From contig DLGT01000003.1 in NCBI GenBank assembly GCA_002482845.1, forward strand, positions 1-56,503: a stretch of DNA of 56,503 nt, given 5' to 3'. The stretch is from Saprospiraceae bacterium UBA7687. GTDB lineage: Bacteria > Bacteroidota > Bacteroidia > Chitinophagales > Saprospiraceae. The translations under genes and the position numbers were made by a program. Shown here one piece after another: positions 9,380 to 17,660 of the stretch. The stretch's first letter is position 1. Every line of letters starts with the position of its first letter. The notes below the pieces were generated by a model that saw nothing but the letters and a program-made list of their open reading frames with translations, was not told the origin of the DNA and did not search any database.

Positions 9380-10003
9380 ATGAGCAGAAGTAACTTATTT
9401 ATCGCCCTCGAAGGCATAGACGGAAGTGGCAAAAGTACGCAATCTAAACTCCTTGCTGAAACCTTGACCGACATGGGACACAAAGTCTATACAACTTTTG
9501 AACCTACGGATAGTCGTATTGGTGTGATGATAAGGGATATTTTTAGTCATAGGATGGAAGGAGATCATAGGGTTATTGCGGCGCTTTTTGTGGCTGATAG
9601 ACTCAATCACTTGCTCAATAGTCAAGATGGGATTCTCAAAAAGCTTGATGAAGGATACACTGTCATTACGGATAGATATTATTTTTCTTCTTATGCCTAT
9701 CACAGTGCACACATGGATATGGATTGGGTGATCAAAGTAAATGCACTTAGTGCTGAATTGTTAAGACCAGACTTAAATATTTATATCGATATTTCACCTG
9801 AAGTAAGTATGGAACGGATCAATAAAGGGAGAACATCTGTAGAAATGTATGAAACATTAGAAAATCTTACCGTTGTAAGTCAGAAGTATCAGCAGGCTTT
9901 TGAACTCTTGTCCGATGTAGAGAAAATAGTGAAAATAGATGGGAATAGACATGCAGATGTCATAGCAGAAGAAATCAAGCAGCAAGTAATGTCGTTAATG
10001 TAA
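9380..10003 (+). CDS. tmk: Thymidylate kinase
   Basis: Phosphorylates dTMP to dTDP with ATP in dTTP synthesis. The 207 residues are of normal length. P-loop GIDGSGKST at residues 12-20, the FEPT segment at 40-43, ADRL at 72-75 and the DRY motif at 98-100 are all present, followed by a lid region (INKGR near 149-153). A good -7 promoter element lies 26 bp upstream, so it is probably transcribed alone. It converges with pntB, with only 12 bp between the stops. Confidence 0.96.
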   Translation: MSRSNLFIALEGIDGSGKSTQSKLLAETLTDMGHKVYTTFEPTDSRIGVMIRDIFSHRMEGDHRVIAALFVADRLNHLLNSQDGILKKLDEGYTVITDRYYFSSYAYHSAHMDMDWVIKVNALSAELLRPDLNIYIDISPEVSMERINKGRTSVEMYETLENLTVVSQKYQQAFELLSDVEKIVKIDGNRHADVIAEEIKQQVMSLM

Positions 10004-10015
10004 AAATAATGGTGA

Positions 10016-11428
10016 CTAGCTAAGACTTTTGATCTCTTGTACTAATTTGTTGAGACAATCCTTGGCATCACCAAAAAGCATGGAAGTTTTTGGTTGGAAG
10101 AATAGGCCATTTTCTATACCTGCATATCCTGGCTTCATACTACGTTTATTTACAATAACATGAGCAGCATCTTCTACATCTAATATAGGCATGCCATAGA
10201 TAGGGGAAGATGGATCTGTTTTGGCAGCAGGATTCACCACGTCATTTGCACCGAGCACTAACACGACATCAGTTTGTGCAAATTCAGGATTGATCTCATC
10301 CATCTCCAAAAGCTTCTCATAAGATACATCCGCTTCAGCTAATAGTACATTCATATGACCTGGCATGCGTCCCGCAACTGGATGTATCGCATATTTTACA
10401 TCAACTCCGTTTTGTTCTAATACTTTTTCTAATTCATGACACGTATGTTGCGCTTGAGCCACAGCCAATCCGTATCCTGGTACTATGATGACTTTTTTTG
10501 AATACATCATGAGTACTGCAGTATCTGTGACCGAAATTTCTTTGTAAGTTCCACCAACATCCCCAGATGATCCACCAGCTTTTGCGCCTCCAAAAGAGCC
10601 CACAATCACATTTGTGAGTGATCTATTCATCGCATTGCACATCAAAACTGTCAAAACTGTCCCTGCGCTACCAACTAAGATACCACCTGTAAGCATGACA
10701 GAGTTATCATATAAAAATCCTCCAAATGCAGCTGCCACACCTGTAAAAGAATTGAGCAATGAAATAACTACGGGCATGTCTGCACCACCGATAGGCATAA
10801 CAAAAAGTATTCCATATAAGGCAGAGATGATTAATAAAACATACATCATAGTCATAGAGTCAGCGGTGATAAATCCAGCGACCATTCCGATAAGCACCAC
10901 CACAATAAGCACCAATAATCCAATATTGACCATTTGTTGTAATGGCAAGGTTTTATCATTTATATTGCCATTTAATTTACCAAAGGCGATCATACTTCCC
11001 GTAAAAGATACTGTGCCAATGACTAAACCCAACAAAATGGTTGTGGTCATCACTGGTTCATTGGTGATATCAGCACCTGTATGTAACATGTGTTTAAACT
11101 CAACAATCGAAATTATTGCCGCACAAGCTCCTCCCATTCCATTAAATAGACTCACCATTTGTGGCATGGCAGTCATTTGTACCTTTTTTGCAGCCATAGT
11201 ACCCACCACAGATCCAATAATCAATGCACCGAATATCCATAAATGATTACCTAATCCCACTCCGTCTTTAGTATATAAAAATATAGTAGCAAAAATGGCT
11301 AATGTCATCCCGATAGCAGCATACAGATTACCCTTTCTAGCGGTATCAGGATGGGACAACATCTTTAGACCTATGATAAACGATACACTTCCTATTAGAT
11401 AGCTTAGAGATAAAAGTCCGCTGTTCAT
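10016..11428 (-). CDS. pntB: NAD(P) transhydrogenase subunit beta
   Basis: Membrane subunit of the proton-translocating transhydrogenase, which makes NADPH from NADH using the proton gradient. The 470 residues start with many membrane helices (about 1-270) and end with the NADP-binding domain III (about 290-470), marked by IIVPGYGLAVAQAQH and the later GANDVVNPAA segment. Third gene of the pntA1-pntA2-pntB operon, 39 bp after pntA2. Confidence 0.95.
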   Translation of the reverse strand: MNSGLLSLSYLIGSVSFIIGLKMLSHPDTARKGNLYAAIGMTLAIFATIFLYTKDGVGLGNHLWIFGALIIGSVVGTMAAKKVQMTAMPQMVSLFNGMGGACAAIISIVEFKHMLHTGADITNEPVMTTTILLGLVIGTVSFTGSMIAFGKLNGNINDKTLPLQQMVNIGLLVLIVVVLIGMVAGFITADSMTMMYVLLIISALYGILFVMPIGGADMPVVISLLNSFTGVAAAFGGFLYDNSVMLTGGILVGSAGTVLTVLMCNAMNRSLTNVIVGSFGGAKAGGSSGDVGGTYKEISVTDTAVLMMYSKKVIIVPGYGLAVAQAQHTCHELEKVLEQNGVDVKYAIHPVAGRMPGHMNVLLAEADVSYEKLLEMDEINPEFAQTDVVLVLGANDVVNPAAKTDPSSPIYGMPILDVEDAAHVIVNKRSMKPGYAGIENGLFFQPKTSMLFGDAKDCLNKLVQEIKSLS

Positions 11429-11467
11429 ATATTTATTTGAGATTCGATACTTAAATGAGGGATTATA

Positions 11468-11782
11468 TTAATTCTTTTTGCGCTTTTTAAACATCTCTAG
11501 CATTCGGTCTGTCACTACAAAACCACCTACAACATTTAAAGTACCTAGGATTACAGCCAAAAAGCCTAAGATTAATGCCAAATAATTATCACTCTCGGCT
11601 TGGCCCATAACTATGATGGCACCAATGATGACTACACCATGTATAGCATTGGCTCCACTCATCAGAGGTGTGTGCAAAACGGCTGGAACTCTAGAAATTA
11701 CTTCAAAACCTAGAATAATCATCAGGATTAATAGAAAAATAAAATAGAAATGCTCTGTTAACAAATTTAATAATTGTTCCAT
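11468..11782 (-). CDS. NAD(P) transhydrogenase subunit alpha, part 2 (membrane segment)
   Basis: Short membrane subunit corresponding to the C-terminal part of a fused PntA. I place the start at the ATG at 11782 (MEQLLNLLTEHF), 104 residues, because it lies one base after the pntA1 stop; the longer open frame to 11833 would overlap pntA1 by 50 bp. Three to four hydrophobic segments, with the conserved ISRVPAVLHTPLMSGANAI stretch that is highly characteristic of this domain. The split alpha subunit (pntAA/pntAB) is common in many bacterial groups. Confidence 0.9.
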   Translation of the reverse strand: MEQLLNLLTEHFYFIFLLILMIILGFEVISRVPAVLHTPLMSGANAIHGVVIIGAIIVMGQAESDNYLALILGFLAVILGTLNVVGGFVVTDRMLEMFKKRKKN

Positions 11783-11783
11783 A

Positions 11784-12866
11784 TTAGTTGGCTTTAGAGA
11801 TAAGTGCTGATTTAATGATTTCATTTTCTTCATTGAGCGTTACTATTCCGTCTTTCACTACTATTTGAAGAAAATTTATGACATTATTTGAGAAGAGTGT
11901 ACTTGAGACACCATTTAGTTCATCCGCTAAATCAGAATTTCCTATGATGATGACACCATTTTTTACTACCGTTTTATTATTTTCTGTATAAGCACAGTTT
12001 CCACCTGTTGAAGCAGCAAGGTCTACAATTACTGAACCCGGTTTCATATTATTTATGGTATCTTCCGTGATCAAAAGTGGCGCTTTCCGACCTCTTACCT
12101 GCGCTGTTGCAATGACAATATTTGATTTTAAGGCACGTTCTTGAACGAGGCTTCTCTGTTTTTGCAAGTATTCATCGGATTGCTGGACGGCATATCCACC
12201 GGCACCACGATCATCCGCTGCACCTTCTACTTCAACAAAAGTTGCACCTAAGCTCATGACTTCTTCTTTTGCAGCTGCTCTTGTATCAAAAGCTTCCACT
12301 ACAGCGCCTAGTCTTTTTGCAGTAGCAATGGCCTGAAGACCAGCCACGCCTGCACCGAGTACCATTACCTTTGTAGGAGGAATGGTCCCTGCGGCAGTCA
12401 TCATCATTGGAAACATATTGTTATAATGATCTGCTGCTTTAAGTACGGCTTTATAACCAGATAATGACGCCATAGAAGACAATACGTCCATAGACTGAGC
12501 CAATGTAGTCCTCGGTATCATGTCCATACTAACCACATTTACGGGGTATATTGCAAGGTTTTCTATGACATCTGCATACTGATAAGGAGCAAACATAGAT
12601 ATATATGTGGCACCATTTTTTATCATTTTGAGTTCTTCATCCTGAATCGGCGCTATACTTACTAGAATGTCAGCTTTCGAAAAAAGTGCATCTCTTGAGA
12701 CCGCATCAATACCTTGTGCAGCATATGTTGCGTCATTAAAACCAGATTTATCACCTGCTCCTGATTCTACTATAATTTCTACACCTAAAGCCTTTAATTT
12801 TTTGGAAGCAGCAGGGACTATGGATACCCTGTTATAAGAATGCTCTTTGAGAATACCTAACACCAT
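11784..12866 (-). CDS. NAD(P) transhydrogenase subunit alpha, part 1 (NAD-binding)
   Basis: Soluble NAD(H)-binding domain I of transhydrogenase, 360 residues, homologous to alanine dehydrogenase. Rossmann motif GAGVAG at residues 171-176, the MDMIPRTTLAQSMD segment near 115-128, and the RAAAKEEV loop identify it. First gene of the operon; the next gene begins one base after its stop. Upstream at 12890-12897 lies CGAAGATA (TATCTTCG on the - strand), a near match to the -7 promoter element. Confidence 0.95.
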   Translation of the reverse strand: MVLGILKEHSYNRVSIVPAASKKLKALGVEIIVESGAGDKSGFNDATYAAQGIDAVSRDALFSKADILVSIAPIQDEELKMIKNGATYISMFAPYQYADVIENLAIYPVNVVSMDMIPRTTLAQSMDVLSSMASLSGYKAVLKAADHYNNMFPMMMTAAGTIPPTKVMVLGAGVAGLQAIATAKRLGAVVEAFDTRAAAKEEVMSLGATFVEVEGAADDRGAGGYAVQQSDEYLQKQRSLVQERALKSNIVIATAQVRGRKAPLLITEDTINNMKPGSVIVDLAASTGGNCAYTENNKTVVKNGVIIIGNSDLADELNGVSSTLFSNNVINFLQIVVKDGIVTLNEENEIIKSALISKAN

Positions 12867-12956
12867 TTGTTATACTAATATTATTGGCACGAAGATAGTA
12901 AAATTAGCATTATATAAAATAATATCTTGCAATAAAATCAGATAGAATGACAAAAA

Positions 12957-13022
12957 TCAGTTTTTGATCAGTGGTCTAAATGGGTCTTCTGATGTATCAA
13001 ATTTGTACAATTGATATTTTTC
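12957..13022 (-). pseudogene. Duplicated 3' end of the glucosaminidase gene (22 codons)
   Basis: This stretch matches the end of the intact glucosaminidase gene at 17038-17103: 62 of 66 bases are identical, counting the stop codon region. On the - strand it encodes EKYQLYKFDTSEDPFRPLIK then Asn and a TGA stop; the intact gene has Q in place of P and a TAA stop. Similarity ends abruptly at 13022/13023. It has no start and cannot be a gene by itself. The two copies are direct repeats flanking the WG-repeat gene. Confidence 0.85.
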
Positions 13023-13098
13023 AAAGATCAAACTTGGTTGTGTGAAAGGCTTGCGGTGAACTCTTGCAAGAACAAACTATAGATAGGCTTACAAACTT

Positions 13099-16000
13099 CT
13101 AATCCATCCGCTCCAAACCATAAGCAAACTTTACTACCTTTCCGTTCTTTTTTCCCTTGATCCAAACTCCTTTTTCACTATGTTCATAATCGAGTTGTTC
13201 ATATTCGGGTTGTAATCTTATGGTGCCAGAATAGTCCATTAAGCCATATTTATTGGTGCTTTTTTGTCGGTATATTTGCCAGCCTGTACCTACATTCACA
13301 TAATCTTCAAAATCTGCCTTATTAGGTAGCAAGTCTAAGGGACTAAAATGATAACCATAATCGGGAATACTTGTGGTCGCACGTATTTTTTCTCCGCGGT
13401 CGTTAATATCCCAAAACTGACCATCTTCCATCACCGTTGCACTACGAAAAGATGGACGGAAACGGTGAGCATAATCAAAGGAACAAGGGATAACAATTGC
13501 TCCAGCAGTATTGATATAGCCCCATTTGCCGTTGTCGCGCACGGCTGCTAATCCTTCGCTGAACTGATCAGCATATTCCCAGTCGCGGCCAAAATGCTGT
13601 TTCCCAGAAATGGAGTAAAAGCCGTAGCGTCCATTTTTAACCCCGATACAAAGTCCGTCATCTTTATGATATTTAAATTCCTGAAATTCAATAGGCAAAG
13701 CCACTTTCCCGTCGCGCCGAATATAGCCCCAAAGTCCATTTTTTTTGACCCAAAATACTTTAAACTTAGTATCTGCAATGATCTGATCGTACTCTGTTAA
13801 AAGCAAGAATGTACCATCGTGGCTTAACACGCCTTTTTTATCTTTTTTAGTAACGGTCAGAAAATCCCCGGAAGAGAACTCTTTATTGGTAAAATATTCC
13901 GGACACAATACATTCCCTTTATAATCAATAAGTTGCCAACCATTTTCATCTTCTACCAAAAATGATCTTTGGTTGTTGGAACCAACACGATCTACTGATT
14001 TACATTTTCGACGAAATAGGAGTAAGGTATCGTGGTACATCAGATATTCTCCGTTCTCGAAGGTGCGCCAAAAATCATTGGCCCTATTTGTTACATACAT
14101 ATAGACCTGGCCCGTGTATTTCCGCTCCTTCATATTGTAAATTCGATATTTTCCATCACGTTCATTCTGTACCGCAATTAGGTGTGTACTCAATAACTTT
14201 ATCTGGTCAGCTGATTCAGGCAATATAGGCTGGAGTTGAGTATCGTACAAATTATAGCGGTTGTCTTTTCCTTGATTGATTATAAATGGCTTGTTATGGA
14301 ATAACACAACTTGATAAGAATTGGAAAGCACCATACGATCATTTTTCGTATTCCAAATTTCTGTTCCTGATGCACTGTTTAGTTGCAATATCGAAGGAAG
14401 GTAATTGATCAAACCATTTAAAGCATAAACGGCTTTAGCGCACAACGGAAGGCGTATTTTTCCCATTAGATCCATGATAAGAATGCTGTCTTTTCGTTGA
14501 AAGGTCAACATATCACCATGCCCCAACAGATATCCCCATTTTTCAAAACGACCTTCGACCAAAGGTTCCCCGTTTGGTTTTTGAATATAGAATAAACTAT
14601 CCTTTTTAAGCATCGAAAAGCCTTGGGTTTTCCAGATGATGTCATAAGGCAAAGGTGATTCGTCAACATGATACAAAGACTGGTACCGAATTTGTCTTTC
14701 CTGTTCTATTTCAAGTGAAGACGAGCCGCTCCATTTGCGAATTTTCCCTGTAAATGTGGTTAACGTGCGGTCGTTCAAGTCCTTTATAATCCATGAATCT
14801 TTGGCAATTTCGGCAATAAACCGTCCTGAATAGAGATGATACAAAATGGGTGAAATGGCATTGAATGTCCCGATGGGTTGCAAATTACGTCCTAAGACCT
14901 CCCATTTTCCATTGTTTTGTACAGAATAAAAGGCATGAGCCAACGGAATGATGCTGTCCATTCGAATCAATTCTTTTCCACTAGTATCAAAAAGGACATT
15001 CCCGCCTTCTATAAGGTCGGCCCAAATATGCATCTCAGTCATTCTACCAAAATATCTGTGTATAGCTTTGTAGACAAAAGGACTAAGTGCTTTCCCTTGC
15101 GCCGAAAACAAGGCTTTTCTGCTGTTCTCTTCTTTGATGATTAGTTTGCTATTTGAAAGTTTTTCGGTATGTTGTAAAACATTATCTGGGAGTCGTTGGC
15201 CATTGCTACTCAAAGCTACGGGTGTCCCATTTATAGTACCTTGCAGCCCGCCTTTTATTTCTTTATAATGTTCTAAATCAACGTCGGACAATTGGCCGCT
15301 TTCTACATCAAAAATGCGCCATAGTTTGTTTTTGCGCAGACCTAATATTGGTTTTTCTAAATAGGAATCGTAGGTGGGTGCTACTATCCATGCCCCTTTT
15401 GCGTCCAAAACACCCCAAAGAAGATCTTTTTGTGCCAAAAAATAGCCATATTGGAGCGGAATTAATTGTTCAAATTGCGCGTCGAGCAGTATTTTGCCGT
15501 GTCGATCTGTCCAGCCCCAAAGGTTGTTTTTTCGGAACAAAAATAATTGCAATTGCCCATTAAAGGTACGATAAATGGTTATTTCGTCGCAGTTTTCTAA
15601 TATTATTAATCCAGTATCGTTACATAAGGCTTGGGTTCCGTCCTCCATGATATAATGCGGAATGACATTGGATTTTATGGCAATTGCCTTATCTGGAATG
15701 GGAATTAAGCCGTTTTTGAAATGCCATAATTTTCGGTTTTCTGGTAGCGCTTTTCGTTCTTGCATATTAAATTCGCTTGGGATAACAGTTTTGTCAAACT
15801 GAAAAGACCTATAAGCTTCTGCATAAATACGCTGCTGAATAGTGACAATAGGTTCAAAATTAGATGAAAAAATGCTTGTTTGATCGCCCTTGATTGCAAA
15901 AAACTGAGGTGCACAAAAAGTTATTTCATCATATTCCATCGGAATTCTAAATGTACCATCGAGCCACACACCTTTCCGACCCATGTCATCAATCACGATA

Positions 16001-16905
16001 TATACTTTAGACGTAGTTTGATAGTCTACCGATCTATACAAAGGTTCTAAAACCACTTTACCACTCAAGTCTGTCAAACCTTTTTTATTCCCATTTCGGA
16101 TAATAATATGAGGATTTGCATATCTATTTGGTTCAAAACCTGTTAAAGGAGCCACCAAACGGCCACTCTTGTCGTATTGCCTCCAAGTCCCTCCTGACAT
16201 TTTCCAGTAGTTCCCATCGGACAAAGGGTAAACATCCTTTAGAAACAACGTTTCTTGCGTTGTGAGATCCGGGTACAACAATCTGCTGTAGTCCCATGCG
16301 TTATAGTAAGTCCACCACCCACTTGGATGGGGCCATAAGGGCGGATGTTCCGGTGCTATGGCCCATTTCCCTTCTGAGTCGAGCAAGCCAAACCTTACGC
16401 CATCTTCAGAAGCGCAAAGGAGTCCATTCTGCTCTTTACCGTTCGATTTGTATTGTTGCAATATAGGGTTTTTTAGTAATGCTCCAATAGGTGAAAAGTC
16501 TTGACAATCATAATCTTCCCCGCAAGCGCGAATGGTGCCATTGGGCAAGCGATGTACGGTGGCATACACTGGTGGCACGATCACTTGGCCGGTAAGCGAT
16601 AAAAGACCTATAATTTTACTGTTTTCATTTCGGTCACCAATTGCGATGGCATCGGGAAAGCTTTCCGACACAAAAAGATTAGAATAGGTGGCAGGTACTA
16701 GTTCGTGTCCGTCGTTTTGCACTACCCCCCAAAGTTCCCCTTTGTAATAAAGGGCTACTTGGTCATTTATAGGTTTTAGTGCTTTATATTTTATCCATGC
16801 GTCCGGTATTTTAGTGGCCCAATCAGTAGTTTGCGCGACGCTGTTTTCTGTGTAAAACATGCAAAAAGTCAAGATGCAAAAAAGAAATTTACAAGTGTAT
16901 CGCAT
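13099..16905 (-). CDS. Very large exported WG-repeat protein
   Basis: A 1268-residue protein with a signal peptide (hydrophobic residues 6-20, cleavage near NSVAQ). Nearly the whole length is built of WG-type repeats (WG_beta_rep family): recurring units such as LWGVVQNDGHELVPATY, LWGWTDRHGKILLDAQFEQ, KWGYINTAGAIVIPCSF, each ending in a P-x-[YF]-[DE] type turn. Such repeats make beta-rich surface or periplasmic binding proteins; no enzyme domain is visible. Codon use looks richer in G and C than in neighbouring genes. It lies between an intact glucosaminidase gene and a copy of that gene's 3' end, which suggests insertion as a unit. Function unknown. Confidence 0.85.
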   Translation of the reverse strand: MRYTCKFLFCILTFCMFYTENSVAQTTDWATKIPDAWIKYKALKPINDQVALYYKGELWGVVQNDGHELVPATYSNLFVSESFPDAIAIGDRNENSKIIGLLSLTGQVIVPPVYATVHRLPNGTIRACGEDYDCQDFSPIGALLKNPILQQYKSNGKEQNGLLCASEDGVRFGLLDSEGKWAIAPEHPPLWPHPSGWWTYYNAWDYSRLLYPDLTTQETLFLKDVYPLSDGNYWKMSGGTWRQYDKSGRLVAPLTGFEPNRYANPHIIIRNGNKKGLTDLSGKVVLEPLYRSVDYQTTSKVYIVIDDMGRKGVWLDGTFRIPMEYDEITFCAPQFFAIKGDQTSIFSSNFEPIVTIQQRIYAEAYRSFQFDKTVIPSEFNMQERKALPENRKLWHFKNGLIPIPDKAIAIKSNVIPHYIMEDGTQALCNDTGLIILENCDEITIYRTFNGQLQLFLFRKNNLWGWTDRHGKILLDAQFEQLIPLQYGYFLAQKDLLWGVLDAKGAWIVAPTYDSYLEKPILGLRKNKLWRIFDVESGQLSDVDLEHYKEIKGGLQGTINGTPVALSSNGQRLPDNVLQHTEKLSNSKLIIKEENSRKALFSAQGKALSPFVYKAIHRYFGRMTEMHIWADLIEGGNVLFDTSGKELIRMDSIIPLAHAFYSVQNNGKWEVLGRNLQPIGTFNAISPILYHLYSGRFIAEIAKDSWIIKDLNDRTLTTFTGKIRKWSGSSSLEIEQERQIRYQSLYHVDESPLPYDIIWKTQGFSMLKKDSLFYIQKPNGEPLVEGRFEKWGYLLGHGDMLTFQRKDSILIMDLMGKIRLPLCAKAVYALNGLINYLPSILQLNSASGTEIWNTKNDRMVLSNSYQVVLFHNKPFIINQGKDNRYNLYDTQLQPILPESADQIKLLSTHLIAVQNERDGKYRIYNMKERKYTGQVYMYVTNRANDFWRTFENGEYLMYHDTLLLFRRKCKSVDRVGSNNQRSFLVEDENGWQLIDYKGNVLCPEYFTNKEFSSGDFLTVTKKDKKGVLSHDGTFLLLTEYDQIIADTKFKVFWVKKNGLWGYIRRDGKVALPIEFQEFKYHKDDGLCIGVKNGRYGFYSISGKQHFGRDWEYADQFSEGLAAVRDNGKWGYINTAGAIVIPCSFDYAHRFRPSFRSATVMEDGQFWDINDRGEKIRATTSIPDYGYHFSPLDLLPNKADFEDYVNVGTGWQIYRQKSTNKYGLMDYSGTIRLQPEYEQLDYEHSEKGVWIKGKKNGKVVKFAYGLERMD

Positions 16906-17037
16906 TATTCGATGGTTAATGTTTTTTTACTACACTTATCGTGTGGCTTTGCTTTTTGTCCTTTAATTATCAAGATAATCACCGCCGAACTCTCGCGAAT
17001 CTTTTCAGCCTCCCATTTGTGCAGATGCATTGATAAT

Positions 17038-17598
17038 TTAGTTTTTGATCAGTTGTCTAAATGGATCTTCTGATGTATCAAATTTGTACAATTGGTATTT
17101 TTCTATTTTAGTTATTAGTTTTTGTGAATAATTTTCATCCGTAGCATATCCACAATGCTTGAGACCATTTGCCCATGATGTATAGTCGGTTTTGTCATAT
17201 TGGAAAAGAGGACTATATCTTTCCGTTTGAGAAAGGAAGTTTGACCTGTCAATATATGAATCAATATCTGAGTCGTACGCTCTAAAACATGATTCTATCA
17301 ATTGTCCTTTTTTATTAAAATCATCATCTTTGTGATAATAAGTTTTGCCTGTCCAATAGTTTTTACATTTTATACCAAAATGATTGTTAGCCTCAGTCGC
17401 TAATTTGCTCATCCCATAATGAGACTCATGAAGCCCTTGAGCCAAAGTAATGCTAGCAGGTATACCTGTTCTATACATTTCTACTACGGCTAACTCTTTG
17501 TACTGCTCAATATAAGCTGAAGTGGCAATCTCTGGATTAAAATCAAAAGATACTAAACCCATGCTCACCGCAAACACTAATACTCTCCCTAATGACAT
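17038..17598 (-). CDS. Exported N-acetylglucosaminidase (GH73-type peptidoglycan hydrolase)
   Basis: Peptidoglycan hydrolase of 186 residues with a single glucosaminidase domain. The GIPASITLAQGLHESHYG segment carries the expected catalytic Glu58, followed by NNHFGIKCKNYWTGKTYY and CFRAYDSDIDSYIDRSNFL. A hydrophobic N-terminus (about residues 4-18) suggests export. It is a short paralogue of the 373-residue enzyme at 21182-22303, lacking its LysM part. Its last 22 codons are duplicated 4.08 kb away at 12957-13022, on the far side of the WG-repeat gene, so the present 3' end may have been supplied by the inserted segment. Confidence 0.88.
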   Translation of the reverse strand: MSLGRVLVFAVSMGLVSFDFNPEIATSAYIEQYKELAVVEMYRTGIPASITLAQGLHESHYGMSKLATEANNHFGIKCKNYWTGKTYYHKDDDFNKKGQLIESCFRAYDSDIDSYIDRSNFLSQTERYSPLFQYDKTDYTSWANGLKHCGYATDENYSQKLITKIEKYQLYKFDTSEDPFRQLIKN

Positions 17599-17660
17599 AT
17601 TACATTAAATTATAATAAGTATGTTTCAAATGTCATGCCAAAAACCCATAAATAGGTATA

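Noticed and set aside
10614..11246. Open + strand frame of 210 codons opposite pntB
   Set aside because: It is antisense to the well-conserved membrane part of pntB; its composition (Thr/Pro/Ile rich) is what antisense of hydrophobic codons gives.
13099..16905. WG-repeat protein as a phage tail or Rhs/toxin protein
   Set aside because: No RHS core, toxin tip or immunity partner is visible; the repeats and signal peptide fit a plain WG-repeat exported protein.
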